From: Rhizophagus clarus
Lineage: Eukaryota > Glomeromycota > Glomeromycetes > Glomerales > Glomeraceae
Reading direction: 5' to 3'
Length of the DNA stretch: 64,000 nucleotides
NCBI GenBank assembly: GCA_015698045.1
Contig: BLAL01000278.1
Location: 930,001 to 994,000 of the forward strand
The notes below the pieces were generated by a model. The model ran no database searches. It was not told the DNA's origin and saw nothing but the letters and a program-made list of their open reading frames with translations. This document shows positions 1 to 10,666 of the stretch, piece after piece. Numbering within the stretch: position 1 is the stretch's first letter; each line of letters opens with the position of its first letter. A program made the translations under genes and the position numbers.

Positions 1-1470
1 ATCTGGCGCCTCTTCTTTTTGTCTTTTTTTTAAAAAACATAATTAACAAAAAGAATGTTAACTTTAGAAGTCACTATATTCACTTGTTCTGAAGAATTCG
101 CTTTTACTTAGTATTAACTAACTACACCGGAGCAATAATGATGCTTTTTTTTTTTACTTATTGTCACGAATTATTTGTCACCGATAACTTTCACGTGTTA
201 TTGCATAAACGTAAAGTGGAATTTTTTCCATCTTACGTTACTTACATACTACTTACATGTGATTTATACAGAGCGATCAGCTTTTATTTGTTTATTATTT
301 ACCATTATAAAACATCATTTCTCCCACGAACTCTCTTTTTTATTTTTTTTAAAAGTCTATCAAATAATAAAAAAGTTCAATATTTTTAAAGAACCTAAGC
401 GTGAAATATTGTTTTTAAGCTGTAACCTATTTTTACTTATAATAAATGCGTTTTTTTGTTAATTTTATTTACCACTTCAGTTAAGATGGCTAATAAAATC
501 ATTTAACAAGTATGAAAATATACATGTGTTAATTTTATTAATATTGTTTAAATACTTGTGAAGAAATAGATGTTTTTATTTTAAGGAAAACTGTATTACA
601 TTTATTTTTCAATTTTACAGCGTGGTTTCAGTGCCTTTGCTAAATGAAATAAACTCGGGAAGTTTTAATGAAGGTGTTCAGCAGGTACTGTACGGGACCA
701 CTCAATCATTTAATTTTTATTAAAACTGATTAAATAACATCAATACTATATATGAAATAAATTACTTTTTTTTTTACAATTTATGGCATATTTTTAGCAC
801 TTTTTTTTTAAATTAAATAGGCCTTGAAGATTTAGATATTAATTTTTCATTATGCTAGTTTTGAATATTTATAAAATAATTTGTGTACAGTATTTGGAAC
901 TATTTCATTAAAAAGAATGTTTATTTGTTTATTAAAATTGATTTTATCTTAATAAATGTAAAGCATTGATTCATAAATAAATATGTTATCAAAAAATTTA
1001 TTTAAATAAATTGATTTTATTTTTTTATGAGGATTTTTTTTAATGTAAATGTTATAGTACGTGCGAAACGATTATCGAAACATTTGCTGTCATAAGGTCA
1101 CGTGACAAAATTAGGAAGTATCGTAAGGTAAAAAAATTCCATCTTACGTTCCGTGCCTTTATTTAAAGGGGAGTAACGTAATTGTGTAATTTGCCACTTT
1201 ACGCTACGCACTTAAACAATTTACGTTACGCACTTGATATCTATCGAAAAAAAAACTTTCCCTCAGATGTGGAGTTTGTGATTAATTAAAATAGCAATCA
1301 TGTGACTGCGAAATTTTTGTCGGCTAGTTGCGGTGATTGATATGCACGCTAATCATCTATAATTAGACGTTAATGAAACGTTATTTTAGTTTGTGCGTCA
1401 ATTGCCTTTTCCCTTTCTCTCACAAACAAAATAAAACATTGTTCAAAACTAAATAAATAAATTAAATAAA
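1..1470. other. AT-rich intergenic region upstream of the Sel1 gene
   Basis: No convincing gene is seen. The short open frames near 138-462 are AT-rich and look like chance. One exon-like block (621-684) is flanked by a good acceptor and a GT donor and is reported under findings. At about 1199-1237 a near-perfect direct repeat occurs twice, 22 bp apart (TTTACGCTACGCACTT and TTTACGTTACGCACTT). An E-box-like CACGTG lies near 1098. Both are within 400 bp of the Sel1 gene start, so a regulatory role is possible but not shown. Confidence 0.5.
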
Positions 1471-4251
1471 ATGACTTTAGATAATGAAAATAATTTGTTA
1501 AAAGAATTTTTAAAGGGCTTTTACCGTCAAATAATAAAAATAGATGATTATAAGAATTATGAAAGTATTTTAATTGAATGGATAAAAGATTATTTAATTA
1601 ATAATGAAATAAATATTAAAAATATTTTAGAATTAATGGAAGTTCATGAAGAAAATGAAAAATGGTTTTCAAGTTTAATAGGTTTTTTTTATGAATATGG
1701 TTTAAATGATTTAAATATTATTGACAAAAATAAATCTTTAACATTATATTTATTAATTTCCAATAATATTAATAATGATAATAATGAATTATTTTCTACT
1801 TATCAATTACTTAATATTATTATATCAAAATATTTATTATCATTTTATTATTATAAAGATATCATTTTAAATAAAAGAGATTTGATCACAAAAGAATTTA
1901 ATAATTTGGAAGAAAACCAAACAATGTCGTATAGTCAATTAGAAAATTTTAACGGATTAGAAATAAATTTATGTAAAGATGAAATAAATGTTATGGAAAA
2001 ATATTTTGATACACAAAATAATAAAAAATACTATTCTAACGAAAATCAATTAGATTATGATAAAAAGAAAGAATTAATAGAATTAAATAATTTAGGTCAT
2101 TGTTATCAATATGGAATAGGTAAAAAGAAAGATATATTTAAAGCATTTGAATTTTATTTAAAATCAGCAGATGGAGGAAATTCTGATGCACAAAATAATT
2201 TAGGTTATTGTTATCAAAATGGAATTGGAATAATAAAAGATGAAAAGAAAGCATTTGAATGGTATTTTAAATCCGCCAATAAAGGAAATACTCATGCACA
2301 ATATAATCTAGGTGTTTGTTATCAAAATGGAATTGGAATAAAAAAAGATGATAAAAAATCTTTTGAATGTTATTTTAAATCCGCTAAGGGGGAATATTCA
2401 TTAGCACAAAATGCGTTAGGTGATTACTTTCAAAATGTGGAAAAAGATTTAGAAAAATCTATCTATTGGTATAAAAAATCAGCTGAAAATGGAAATAAAA
2501 TCGCACAATATAAGTCAGGTATTCATTATAAATATGAGAAAAATGAAAAAAAAGCTTTTGAAAATTTTAAAAAATCAGCTAATCAAGGATATTTAAATTC
2601 TCAATTTGAACTTGGATATTGTTACGAAAATGGATTTGGAATAGATGTTAATGTAGCAGAAGCATTTAACTTGTATAAAATTGCTTCCGAAAATGGGCAG
2701 AGTGCCGCACAATGTGCTCTTGGAACCTTGTACAAAAATGGTCAATGTACAAAAATAGATATGGAAAAAGCTGTTTACTGGTACAACAAAGCAGCAGAAA
2801 ATGAGTGTGAAGAGGCTCAATATAATTTAGGTAGATGTTACCAATATGGAAATGGTGTAGAAAAAGATGAGGTTAAATCATTTGAATATTATAAAAAATC
2901 AGCCGAAAAAGGACATTTAAAAGCCCAATTTGAACTTGGCTGTTGTTATTATAAAGGAATTGGAACTGAAGTTAATAAGACGAAAACATTTGAATCATTT
3001 AAAGCTACAGCTGAAAAAGGACATTTCTTATATCAAAGTGGGACAGAAAGAGAAAAAGATTCAGAAAAAGCTGTATACTGGCATGATGACAAAGTAACAA
3101 AGAACAGAGTTATAGAAGCACAATATAATTTAGGTGTTTGTTATTATAATGGGATTGGTGTTGAAAAGAATAATGAAAATGCATTTGAATATTACGAAAT
3201 GGCAGCCAATAAAGAATTCTTAAATGCTCAACTTGAACTTGGAAATTGTTATTATTTAGGTATTGGAACTAATATTAATAAAAGTAAATCATTTGAATTG
3301 TATAAAATTGCAGCTGAAAGAGGACTTAATGTTGCAAAAAACAAAATTGGATATTTATATGAAAATGGGGAAGGTGTAAAAAAAGATTTAGCACAAGCTA
3401 TTTATTGGTATAGAGAAGCAGCAAAAAATGGATGTGAAGTAGCATTTTATAATTTAGGATATCATTATAAATATGGTATAGGAGTTGAAAAAAATGAAAT
3501 AAAAGCTTTTGAATTATATAAAAAATCAGCCGAAAAAGGATTTGTAAATGCACAAAATAATCTTGGATTTTTATATATTATGGGAGAAGGAGTTCAAAAG
3601 GATTTTGAAAAAGCTAATTATTGGTTTCAAAAAGCAACAGCAGTAGATGAAAATGAGGTTACATATGATAACTTAGGTATATGTTTTGAATTAGGAATAG
3701 GCACAGAGAAAGATGAAAATAAAGCATTTGAATTTTATAAGAAATCAGCTGAGAAAGGATATATAAATGCAAAATTCCATCTTGGATATTGTTATGTTAA
3801 TGGAATTGGAACTAAAATTGATAAGGAAAGAGGGCTTAAGTTATATGATGACACAACTGAAAAAGGAAAAAATAATGCAATATTATATCTTAAATTAATA
3901 TATGAAGATAATGAAAAGATAGCAAGCGATTTAAATCTAGTTAATTATTGGTATAAAAGATCAGCGGAAAATGATAAACTTGCATTATATAAATTGGGAG
4001 AAATTTATGAATTAGGAAAAGGTGTTAACAGGAATGAAATTAGGGCATATAGTTATTATAAAAAAGCAGCTGAAGAGGGCTGTGTATATGGAAAGTATAA
4101 ACTTGGATTTCATTTTTATCATGGAATTATAGTTGATGTTGACAAAGAAAAGGCCATTAATTTATATAAAGAAGCAGCTGAAGATGGAAATAATGATGCA
4201 AAAGAGATTCTTACATTATTAAATAAACAAGATGAAATTGATGAATGGTGA
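1471..4251 (+). CDS. Sel1-repeat protein, 926 aa, single exon
   Basis: Intronless frame of 926 codons. Residues 1 to about 200 are an Asn/Leu/Ile-rich region without a domain I recognise; part of it (FSTYQLLNII and the following YLLSFYYYKD) resembles the stretch seen in fungal proteins that join kinases to Sel1 repeats. From about residue 205 to the end there are about 20 Sel1-type TPR-like repeats of 33-36 residues, seen as cores such as LGYCYQNGIG, LGVCYYNGIG and LGNCYYLGIG alternating with A(F/I)xxYxKSAExG helices. Two or three repeats (near residues 520 and 805) are degenerate. Sel1 repeats form alpha-solenoid scaffolds that hold protein complexes together. No kinase domain, signal peptide or membrane segment is visible. 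The partner is unknown. The ATG follows an A-rich leader, and no upstream in-frame ATG is evident. Confidence 0.9.
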   Translation: MTLDNENNLLKEFLKGFYRQIIKIDDYKNYESILIEWIKDYLINNEINIKNILELMEVHEENEKWFSSLIGFFYEYGLNDLNIIDKNKSLTLYLLISNNINNDNNELFSTYQLLNIIISKYLLSFYYYKDIILNKRDLITKEFNNLEENQTMSYSQLENFNGLEINLCKDEINVMEKYFDTQNNKKYYSNENQLDYDKKKELIELNNLGHCYQYGIGKKKDIFKAFEFYLKSADGGNSDAQNNLGYCYQNGIGIIKDEKKAFEWYFKSANKGNTHAQYNLGVCYQNGIGIKKDDKKSFECYFKSAKGEYSLAQNALGDYFQNVEKDLEKSIYWYKKSAENGNKIAQYKSGIHYKYEKNEKKAFENFKKSANQGYLNSQFELGYCYENGFGIDVNVAEAFNLYKIASENGQSAAQCALGTLYKNGQCTKIDMEKAVYWYNKAAENECEEAQYNLGRCYQYGNGVEKDEVKSFEYYKKSAEKGHLKAQFELGCCYYKGIGTEVNKTKTFESFKATAEKGHFLYQSGTEREKDSEKAVYWHDDKVTKNRVIEAQYNLGVCYYNGIGVEKNNENAFEYYEMAANKEFLNAQLELGNCYYLGIGTNINKSKSFELYKIAAERGLNVAKNKIGYLYENGEGVKKDLAQAIYWYREAAKNGCEVAFYNLGYHYKYGIGVEKNEIKAFELYKKSAEKGFVNAQNNLGFLYIMGEGVQKDFEKANYWFQKATAVDENEVTYDNLGICFELGIGTEKDENKAFEFYKKSAEKGYINAKFHLGYCYVNGIGTKIDKERGLKLYDDTTEKGKNNAILYLKLIYEDNEKIASDLNLVNYWYKRSAENDKLALYKLGEIYELGKGVNRNEIRAYSYYKKAAEEGCVYGKYKLGFHFYHGIIVDVDKEKAINLYKEAAEDGNNDAKEILTLLNKQDEIDEW

Positions 4252-5786
4252 TACAAAGAAAATAGATTGATTATTTTTTATCTTACTTAAAATAACTTGA
4301 ATTATTTTTATGGCACAACTTCTAAATAATTAACGTCATTATTGTAATATTTTAAATTCAATGAGGTAAAATTTACTGAAGTTAAAATCCAGCGTCGACT
4401 ATTATTAAATATCAAAAATAAATTTTTGAATTTATTTTTAAGCAGTGTTTGATAAAATTTTTTTTATATATTAACTAGCAATCACCCGTTGCTTCGCGCC
4501 GGGACTAATAAGTTGGTTTAAATCAATATAGTAAACAATCAATATAGTAACAAATAATGTATTTAAAAGAAAATTTTATGAATAAATTTATAATTTATTT
4601 TTTGAAATTTGATTGGCTAACTTAAGTAGTGACCATTTCTCATTTCTATTCAGCTTGGTCATAGAAAGCTGTAGAACTTCCGGTTTTTTTATTATTTTTT
4701 GTGTTGCTTTTTTGAATTTAAAATCTCATTAACAATTTTTTATTTCACTTTCTTTTTCATTCCTTTTAATTTTTAAATTCACCTTTTCGTTCCCATTACA
4801 TTTATTTTTTTGCTTCATTATACTTATTTTTTTCGTTCTACTATGATACACTTTTTTTTTGTTCACACCCACTTTTTTCGTCGCTTTGCATCCACTCTTT
4901 TCATTTCTTTGCATCAAAATTTTACATAAAATAATTCATCGTATATGACTTAGTTGAATTATTTTTAGATTGTATACAAATAATTTTAATCAGCTGATTA
5001 CAACTGATTTTTACTAATTCCGTAGGGATTCAGCTGGTAAGCTGATCCGGATGATTACTAATATTCATTATGTAATTATTATAAGTCATGTACAGTGAAT
5101 TCTTTTGATGAATGGATGTAAAAAAAATTTTTTTACAAAAAATAATTTGATAATTACATCCTTTTCGTCCATTAAATTTATTAGATTGTCATATTTAATT
5201 ATGAAGAAAAAGAAGCTACAACTCAAAATATTAATGAAATAATTTTTGAAAGATTTAGGTATTGTGGTATAAATCTTTGTTATAAGGAATTAAATGAAGA
5301 AAATGAAGAAATAGTAATAAAGCAACATAATCTTGATTACATTAATAATCATACGTTCACTATATATTTATATAACTGGTTTTAAAATAATGATAATTAT
5401 AGTGCGATTGATTTACTAAGAAACTAAAAGAATTAATTTTGAAATTTTTACCAAATAAAGAAAATAAAATATCATTTATTATTGGTCAGTCTTAGGACTA
5501 CGTTGTTCTGCGTCTAGATGGAGTACTTAATAATTTACAGCAGTACTACGCCTAAAAAGTATAAAAGGGATAGAAGATCGAGAACATATTGTAAAGCTTA
5601 GAAAAAACAACCATTTTAATGTGAATTTATTGTATCAAACGAAATTTTTATTAAAGCCAAAAGATAAATATTACGTTATTTATTTGGATTCCTAAATTTG
5701 GAAACGCAAAATATTTTTAACTTATTAACATATTTTAAGAAAAGTTTTCCATTACTGGAATTTTTTTTTTTTTTTAAAAAAAAAAA
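4252..5786. other. Intergenic, decayed coding-like stretch
   Basis: No intact gene. Near 4484-4505 a GC-rich hairpin-like motif (CCCGTTGCTTCGCGCCGGG) stands out from the AT-rich surroundings and may mark a repeat end. At about 5200-5384 the plus strand has a frame of roughly 60 residues with normal amino-acid composition (containing GINLCYKELNEENEE), ended by TAA and followed by broken frames. I do not recognise it and treat it as a gene remnant. Confidence 0.35.
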
Positions 5787-6494
5787 ATGAATGTTATTGA
5801 AGGTGAAGTTAATAAAATTAATTTCATGAACTCATACGAATATTCCAATGATAATTTAGGTATTTACGAAAAGAAAATACTTTATTACCATTATGGCTTA
5901 TGCTCTAAATGTAATCAACCAAATACTGTACAAATGAAAAATGGTGCAAAGAATGCAAATCCGAAAGATTCTAACAAAAATTTGGTAATTGGACCAGTGG
6001 AAATGAACATATTTATAAATTTATTCAAGAGCCATAGTTAGATGCGAGAAATTACGATGAGTTACTTGAGTGGATTCCTTATACACGATTAAGAAATATT
6101 CATTTTCTTGCACAAGGTGGTTTCAGTACAGTTTATAAAGGAATTTGGTTAGATGGACTTATAGATCATTGGGATTATGAGAAACAAGATTGGAAACGTG
6201 AAGTTGACGAATTTGATGAAAATTGTTATAAATATGCAAATGCAAATAGTTCTGAAATTAAAAATCCTCTTAAAATTAGTGAAAAGTATGGTCATCCAAT
6301 AGTACTTAAAAGCTTAAATGATTCTTCGAACATTAATGAGAATTTTTAAATGAGGTATGGTGGCTATCATCTATAAACGACAGTAATATTATGTGACTTT
6401 CAAACTTTATGAATTATAATTTTTTAATTTAGTAACGCGTTTATTTATTAATTAATCAAACTACGTTGATACATAATTATTCATAAACACCTAT

Positions 6495-7458
6495 AGAATA
6501 ACCGAAGTTATCCCATCGGTACTATGTATATACTGATGGATTTTTTTGTTACTTATTCCACTGGTTTATAATAAGTGTTAACTATAAGAAATATTTGTTT
6601 ATAATGCAAATTATCTTTTTTTTTTTTTTGATAAAAATACGCGTTTAATACATTTTTATGTTTCGGGTTATTTGATTATTTGATAATGAATATGAGAATG
6701 CACGTCTTTAACCGCACTAGGAATAATTATTTTCGAAAATTCTGACTGTACTTCACATTATCACCATCCCTTAATATTTTTCATTTTTCAGCTAATTTGA
6801 AAATTAAATATGAGAAACATAATACATAAATAAAAACTAAATTAATCACCTGAAAATTCGGAATCACTATCATTATCATTTAAATTTTCCCATGAAAGTA
6901 TTCAATTCTTCTACTTCAATATAAATACCTTGCTAATGATGCATAACAGTTATATACAGATTCTGCCTTATAGTTTTCACCATTTTGTTATTTAAGCCAT
7001 GTAATGAATTTGCATAAAAATCTTCTTGTACAAGTATTATATTGAATAATTTTTTTTATCATGTTGGCTTCATGATTAAATCTATCAACTACAAGAAGCC
7101 ATTTTGCAGTACACTTATCTGTATTTTTACTCTTGAAAGTTGTTGAATTTGATATATTTCCCTCATTTGTAGAATAGATGACATTACAATAAGGTTTTTA
7201 AAGTGAAAAAAAAGATATATTTGGAAAGAAGAATAAAAAAGGAGTAGGAAAAGAAAAGAGAATGTAAAAAGCAAAAAAGAAAAGAAAAAAAAAGCTTAAA
7301 AAAAAGCTTAAATATAGTAAGAAAAAATCCATCAGTATATACGTCATACACAATGAGATAAACCTATTATTATATGCAAAGCTTAGAATAACTTGGTATT
7401 CACTGATGTGGGGCCCCCCCGAAGGGAGGGGTACATCAGTGAATAACCTAGTTATTCT
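6495..7458. mobile_element. Degenerate DNA element with palindromic ends
   Basis: Similar sequences face each other at the two ends. AGAATAAC with GTTAT a few bases on occurs at 6495-6512, and its reverse complement lies at about 7442-7458. Further in, 6526-6553 (GTATATACTGATGGATTTTT) recurs inverted at about 7318-7345. The right end contains the perfect palindrome GAATAAC-CTA-GTTATTC and a long hairpin (7386-7458) with a GC-rich loop. On the minus strand at about 6850-7190, broken frames give pieces such as NTDKCTAKWLLVVDRF and GENYKAESVYNCYASLARY. These look to me like the N-terminal part of Crypton/QRICH1-type tyrosine-recombinase-like proteins; that identification is weak. No clear target-site duplication was found. 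Confidence 0.5.
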
Positions 7459-7846
7459 CAGATATCCATGGAATAACAAGTATATATAAAATCTATCTAC
7501 GCCTATTACTAAACTAATATTTTAGAAAAAATATATTGTAGTTTTTTGATAATTTTCTCCATCTTTTTAAAATTTTTAATCTATATATGTGGATCGATCC
7601 GCAATTTACACGATGAAAAAATACTTGAATTTGAAAGAAAATTCTCCACTCTTCCACGTATCATGTACATGATTTCCACCTCAAAACTAAAATATACCAA
7701 ACACGATAGCGAGTTGTATAAGAAAAACGAGATCGTATAAAAAACTTACTTTCCGCTACCTTAGTATATTGCGGCATATGTACTGTACTTTATAATTATA
7801 AATTAAATAGTAAAAAGAAGAAATTAAACCAATAAAATGATAGAGC

Positions 7847-8072
7847 TAGGGATTGGAATCGAAAATCGAATCTTTTCAGTATTTTTTTTATAGATGATCA
7901 GCTTAACTTCGAATCAGTTTCTAATTATAGCAAAAACAATCAGTACTTGGCCTGTATTGGAAATCACTTTGGAATCAGGTCGGCTAATATGTAAAAAATT
8001 TTTCAGAATCGATTCTCGAGAATCGATTTTACTACGTTTTATCGATTTTCGATTAATCGATTCCAATCCCTA
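7847..8072. mobile_element. hAT-type MITE with 8-bp target duplication
   Basis: A 226-bp element bounded by terminal inverted repeats starting TAGGGATTGGAATCGA on both ends. It is flanked by the exact 8-bp direct repeat GATAGAGC (7839-7846 and 8073-8080). An 8-bp duplication with TAGGG/CAGGG-like ends is typical of hAT superfamily elements. It has no coding capacity, so it is a non-autonomous (MITE) copy. It sits inside the expanded first intron of the kinase pseudogene. Confidence 0.85.
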
Positions 8073-9429
8073 GATAGAGCAACATGTACTGATCATTCCC
8101 ATCGGTTTATTTTAAAGAATTTAGTAAGAATTTTAATTAATATTACGGGTCAAAGTTTGATAATTTTAATAAGTAACAATAATAAAAATATAGAATTTTT
8201 ATGAATTTACGAAAATCCCATGGAAATCCATAAAAATTCCATGTAATATGGCAAAAAAAAAAAATTTTGCCGCTTGCGCGGCAATTATATTATTATACTT
8301 TAGCAAAGTATTTTAAAAAATAAATTACACAATATAAATAAATAAGATTTCAAATTTCGGACTATTGTCGTTTATAGGCTAAGCGATTGTTAAACTTTAA
8401 TTTTTTTTTTTTTTTTGTTATTATTAATTATAGAAGTTTAATATTTTATTTTGCTTGTTTGAAAATACAGTGGAAATTACATTTACAATGTATGTCAATA
8501 TAAAATAGGATCAAATGGTTTTTCTCTTATTCCATTACTTGGAATAACACAAGATCCAGATACATTAAATTACATGATCATAATGCATAGAACACTAGGT
8601 AATTTGAGAAATAATTTATCAAAAATTATATTTAATCCAAGCGATAAATTTAAAATTTTATATTTTATTTCAAGACAGCTTAAAGGTATTCATAATGGAT
8701 ACGGCTATGCATGGATTAGTGATCTTGGAATACGTAGACCAGTTAATCAACCTAGTTCAGAAAATAATATATATGGAGTTCTTCCTTATATGACACTAGA
8801 AGTTTTATGTGGTAAACCATATACAAAAACCGCTAATATATACAGTTTGGGCATTATAATGTGGGAGTTGGCACATCAGGAGTGCCAGCATTTCATATTA
8901 TTACTCATGATTTTCAACTTTCTTTAGATATTTGTAAAGGTATTAGACCGGAAATTATAGAAAGGAACTTTGCTAGAATATGCAGAACTAATGAAAAGAT
9001 GTTGGGATAATGATCCTAAAAAAAGATCAACTGCTAAAGAATTGAGAATGATTTTTAAGGAATGGGATAATAAATATCCAGTAGAGGAAAATGATGAAAA
9101 AAGAGTTTCCATCCCTGGTAATTATATATAGTGTAAAGAACTGAAATGATTTTTGTGGAAAATATCCAGTAGATGTTGATAAATCGCGTTTTATTCATTA
9201 TTTTAATTATTTATAGAAAATGAACCGAGAGTTATTATACGAGTAGTAAAATTAATTATTCAGCTATATTGAAATGAATTATGATAATTATGATTATAAT
9301 ATTGATAAAGGCGAAGATTTGGGTATGTTAATAAGAAATATATAACTGCATCCCCCAAAATGATAAACTAATTGTAAATTCTCTATTTTATTAGATGAAT
9401 GTAGAATTAATGATTTAAACATGAGCGAA

Positions 9430-9736
9430 TACATACTTACGGAATTAGTGTATATTTATAACAAATGTTATTGTTTATTTATTTAGAAACATATTAAATA
9501 ATAAATGATTTAATTCAAAGAACAACGTTCAACATCGTCAAACATATCCAAAGAATTGATTTTTATTAAAGACAAAAAAAATATTCTTACATTGTCATAT
9601 ATTAACTTCAGTCGTTCAGTAGTAATAATTGAGCGAGATTTTTAAAGTAAAATCTATCACTATTTGACGCTTTATTTAATTGTTTTTTTATTTTGTTCGA
9701 AAAAAAAGCCCAAGATACAAAAATTATCTATATTGT
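9430..9736. other. Short intergenic gap
   Basis: Convergent gap between the kinase pseudogene and the minus-strand helical protein. AT-rich; I see nothing specific in it. Confidence 0.4.
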
Positions 9737-10666
9737 CTAAAAAGTGGCACCAATAACACTATCAAAATAATTCTCGTATGCAATCTTTACAACCATCGCA
9801 TAATCATAATTATTCGTAAATTGTTGTTCTTGATCCCATAAAGTACGATCCCAATAATGTAATTCATTTTGTTTACTATTAAAACCAAAACCATCTTTAA
9901 CAATATCAACTTCATGGATTTTTAAAAGTTTTGCATCATCTTTCAAATTATTAATAACATTTTCATAATTACCGGATTTAAATAATTTATATATATCATC
10001 CATAATACTACCTTCATAACAAGGAACTTTTAACATTTGAATAACTTTAATCATCTTGAGTCTTTCCTCAATAGCATTAATTTTATATTCTTCCATAAGA
10101 TCTTTTAATCGTTTCCTTTCATTTTCAACTGTATCATTATAGGTAGGATTTAATTCAATTCCATAAGTACAAACTGTAGTGAATAATTGAGAGAAAGCAA
10201 TTAATAAAGGGGCAGTGATAAGAGGATGCATATAATAAACATGTTCTTTATTACTGAACTCGTTTAAAATCTTTCGACAAGAATTAAACACGACAGGCAC
10301 TTCAACTTTTCGATCTTCTAAAGTGAGATTAATGTTTTCCAAACGTTTAATATGATATTTAACAACGTCAATATCAGATTTCATTGTGTTGACAGCATAT
10401 TTAGTGATGCCACGATCAATTCTTCGTTCCAAAATTTGTTCATGAAGTGATTCTTCTTCGCTAACATATTCTAATACTTTTTGAACAATCAAAGATGCAA
10501 TTTCATAACCTGGAATGACCCCACCGACTTGTCCTACCAACGAAATCCCATCCGACACAGATTTTCGTTGTTCAAGTATATGGTCAATCATTTCTTTCAT
10601 TTCCTTATCACCAACTGAAAAGAATTTTGCGGTTGGAGAATAACCTCGAGATTGTGAAGTACTCAT
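9737..10666 (-). CDS. Hypothetical protein, 309 aa, possible Cry-toxin-like N-terminal helical domain
   Basis: Single-exon minus-strand frame from an ATG preceded by an A-rich leader (in gene sense). It is predicted all-helical. Residues about 40-65 carry a hydrophobic, Gly-rich segment (SLVGQVGGVIPGYEIASLIV). Amphipathic helices follow (HEQILERRIDRGITKYAVNT near 78-97), and near residue 170 there is a hydrophobic helix (PLLIAFSQLFTTVCTYGIEL). The spacing and character of these helices resemble the N-terminal pore-forming helical domain of insecticidal delta-endotoxins. That is a pattern judgement only; the beta-sheet domains of full Cry toxins are absent, and the last 100 residues match nothing I know. 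No signal peptide is evident. It stands alone between kinase loci, and no partner gene can be inferred. Toxicity is not implied. Confidence 0.6.
   Translation of the reverse strand: MSTSQSRGYSPTAKFFSVGDKEMKEMIDHILEQRKSVSDGISLVGQVGGVIPGYEIASLIVQKVLEYVSEEESLHEQILERRIDRGITKYAVNTMKSDIDVVKYHIKRLENINLTLEDRKVEVPVVFNSCRKILNEFSNKEHVYYMHPLITAPLLIAFSQLFTTVCTYGIELNPTYNDTVENERKRLKDLMEEYKINAIEERLKMIKVIQMLKVPCYEGSIMDDIYKLFKSGNYENVINNLKDDAKLLKIHEVDIVKDGFGFNSKQNELHYWDRTLWDQEQQFTNNYDYAMVVKIAYENYFDSVIGATF

Larger units (their letters stand above)
5787..9408 (+). pseudogene. TKL-type kinase pseudogene interrupted by a 2.1 kb insertion
   Basis: This is a decayed paralogue of the intact kinase at 31664-33261. Exon 1 homology runs 5787-6357 and starts with the CxxC motif (CSKCNQPN). 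A frameshift near 5950 destroys the WTSGN motif, the original frame returns after 6040 (LLEWIPYTRLRNI, then the glycine loop AQGGFSTVYKG), and one base is missing before the first donor. The first intron is about 70 bp in the paralogue; here it is about 2.1 kb (6358-8470) and filled with repeats. In exon 2 the catalytic loop is deleted: LKGIH runs straight into a short stretch and ISDLGI, with no HGD/HRD loop and no catalytic Asn. A further frameshift lies near 8870, after which SGVPAFH...KRCWDNDPKKR continues to about 9130. Remnants of the last two small exons are visible to about 9408. It cannot encode an active kinase. Confidence 0.85.

Noticed and set aside
7198..7479. Minus-strand frame of 93 codons rich in Phe/Leu/Ser
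   Set aside because: It is composed of poly-purine/pyrimidine runs and the hairpin; no motif and low complexity.
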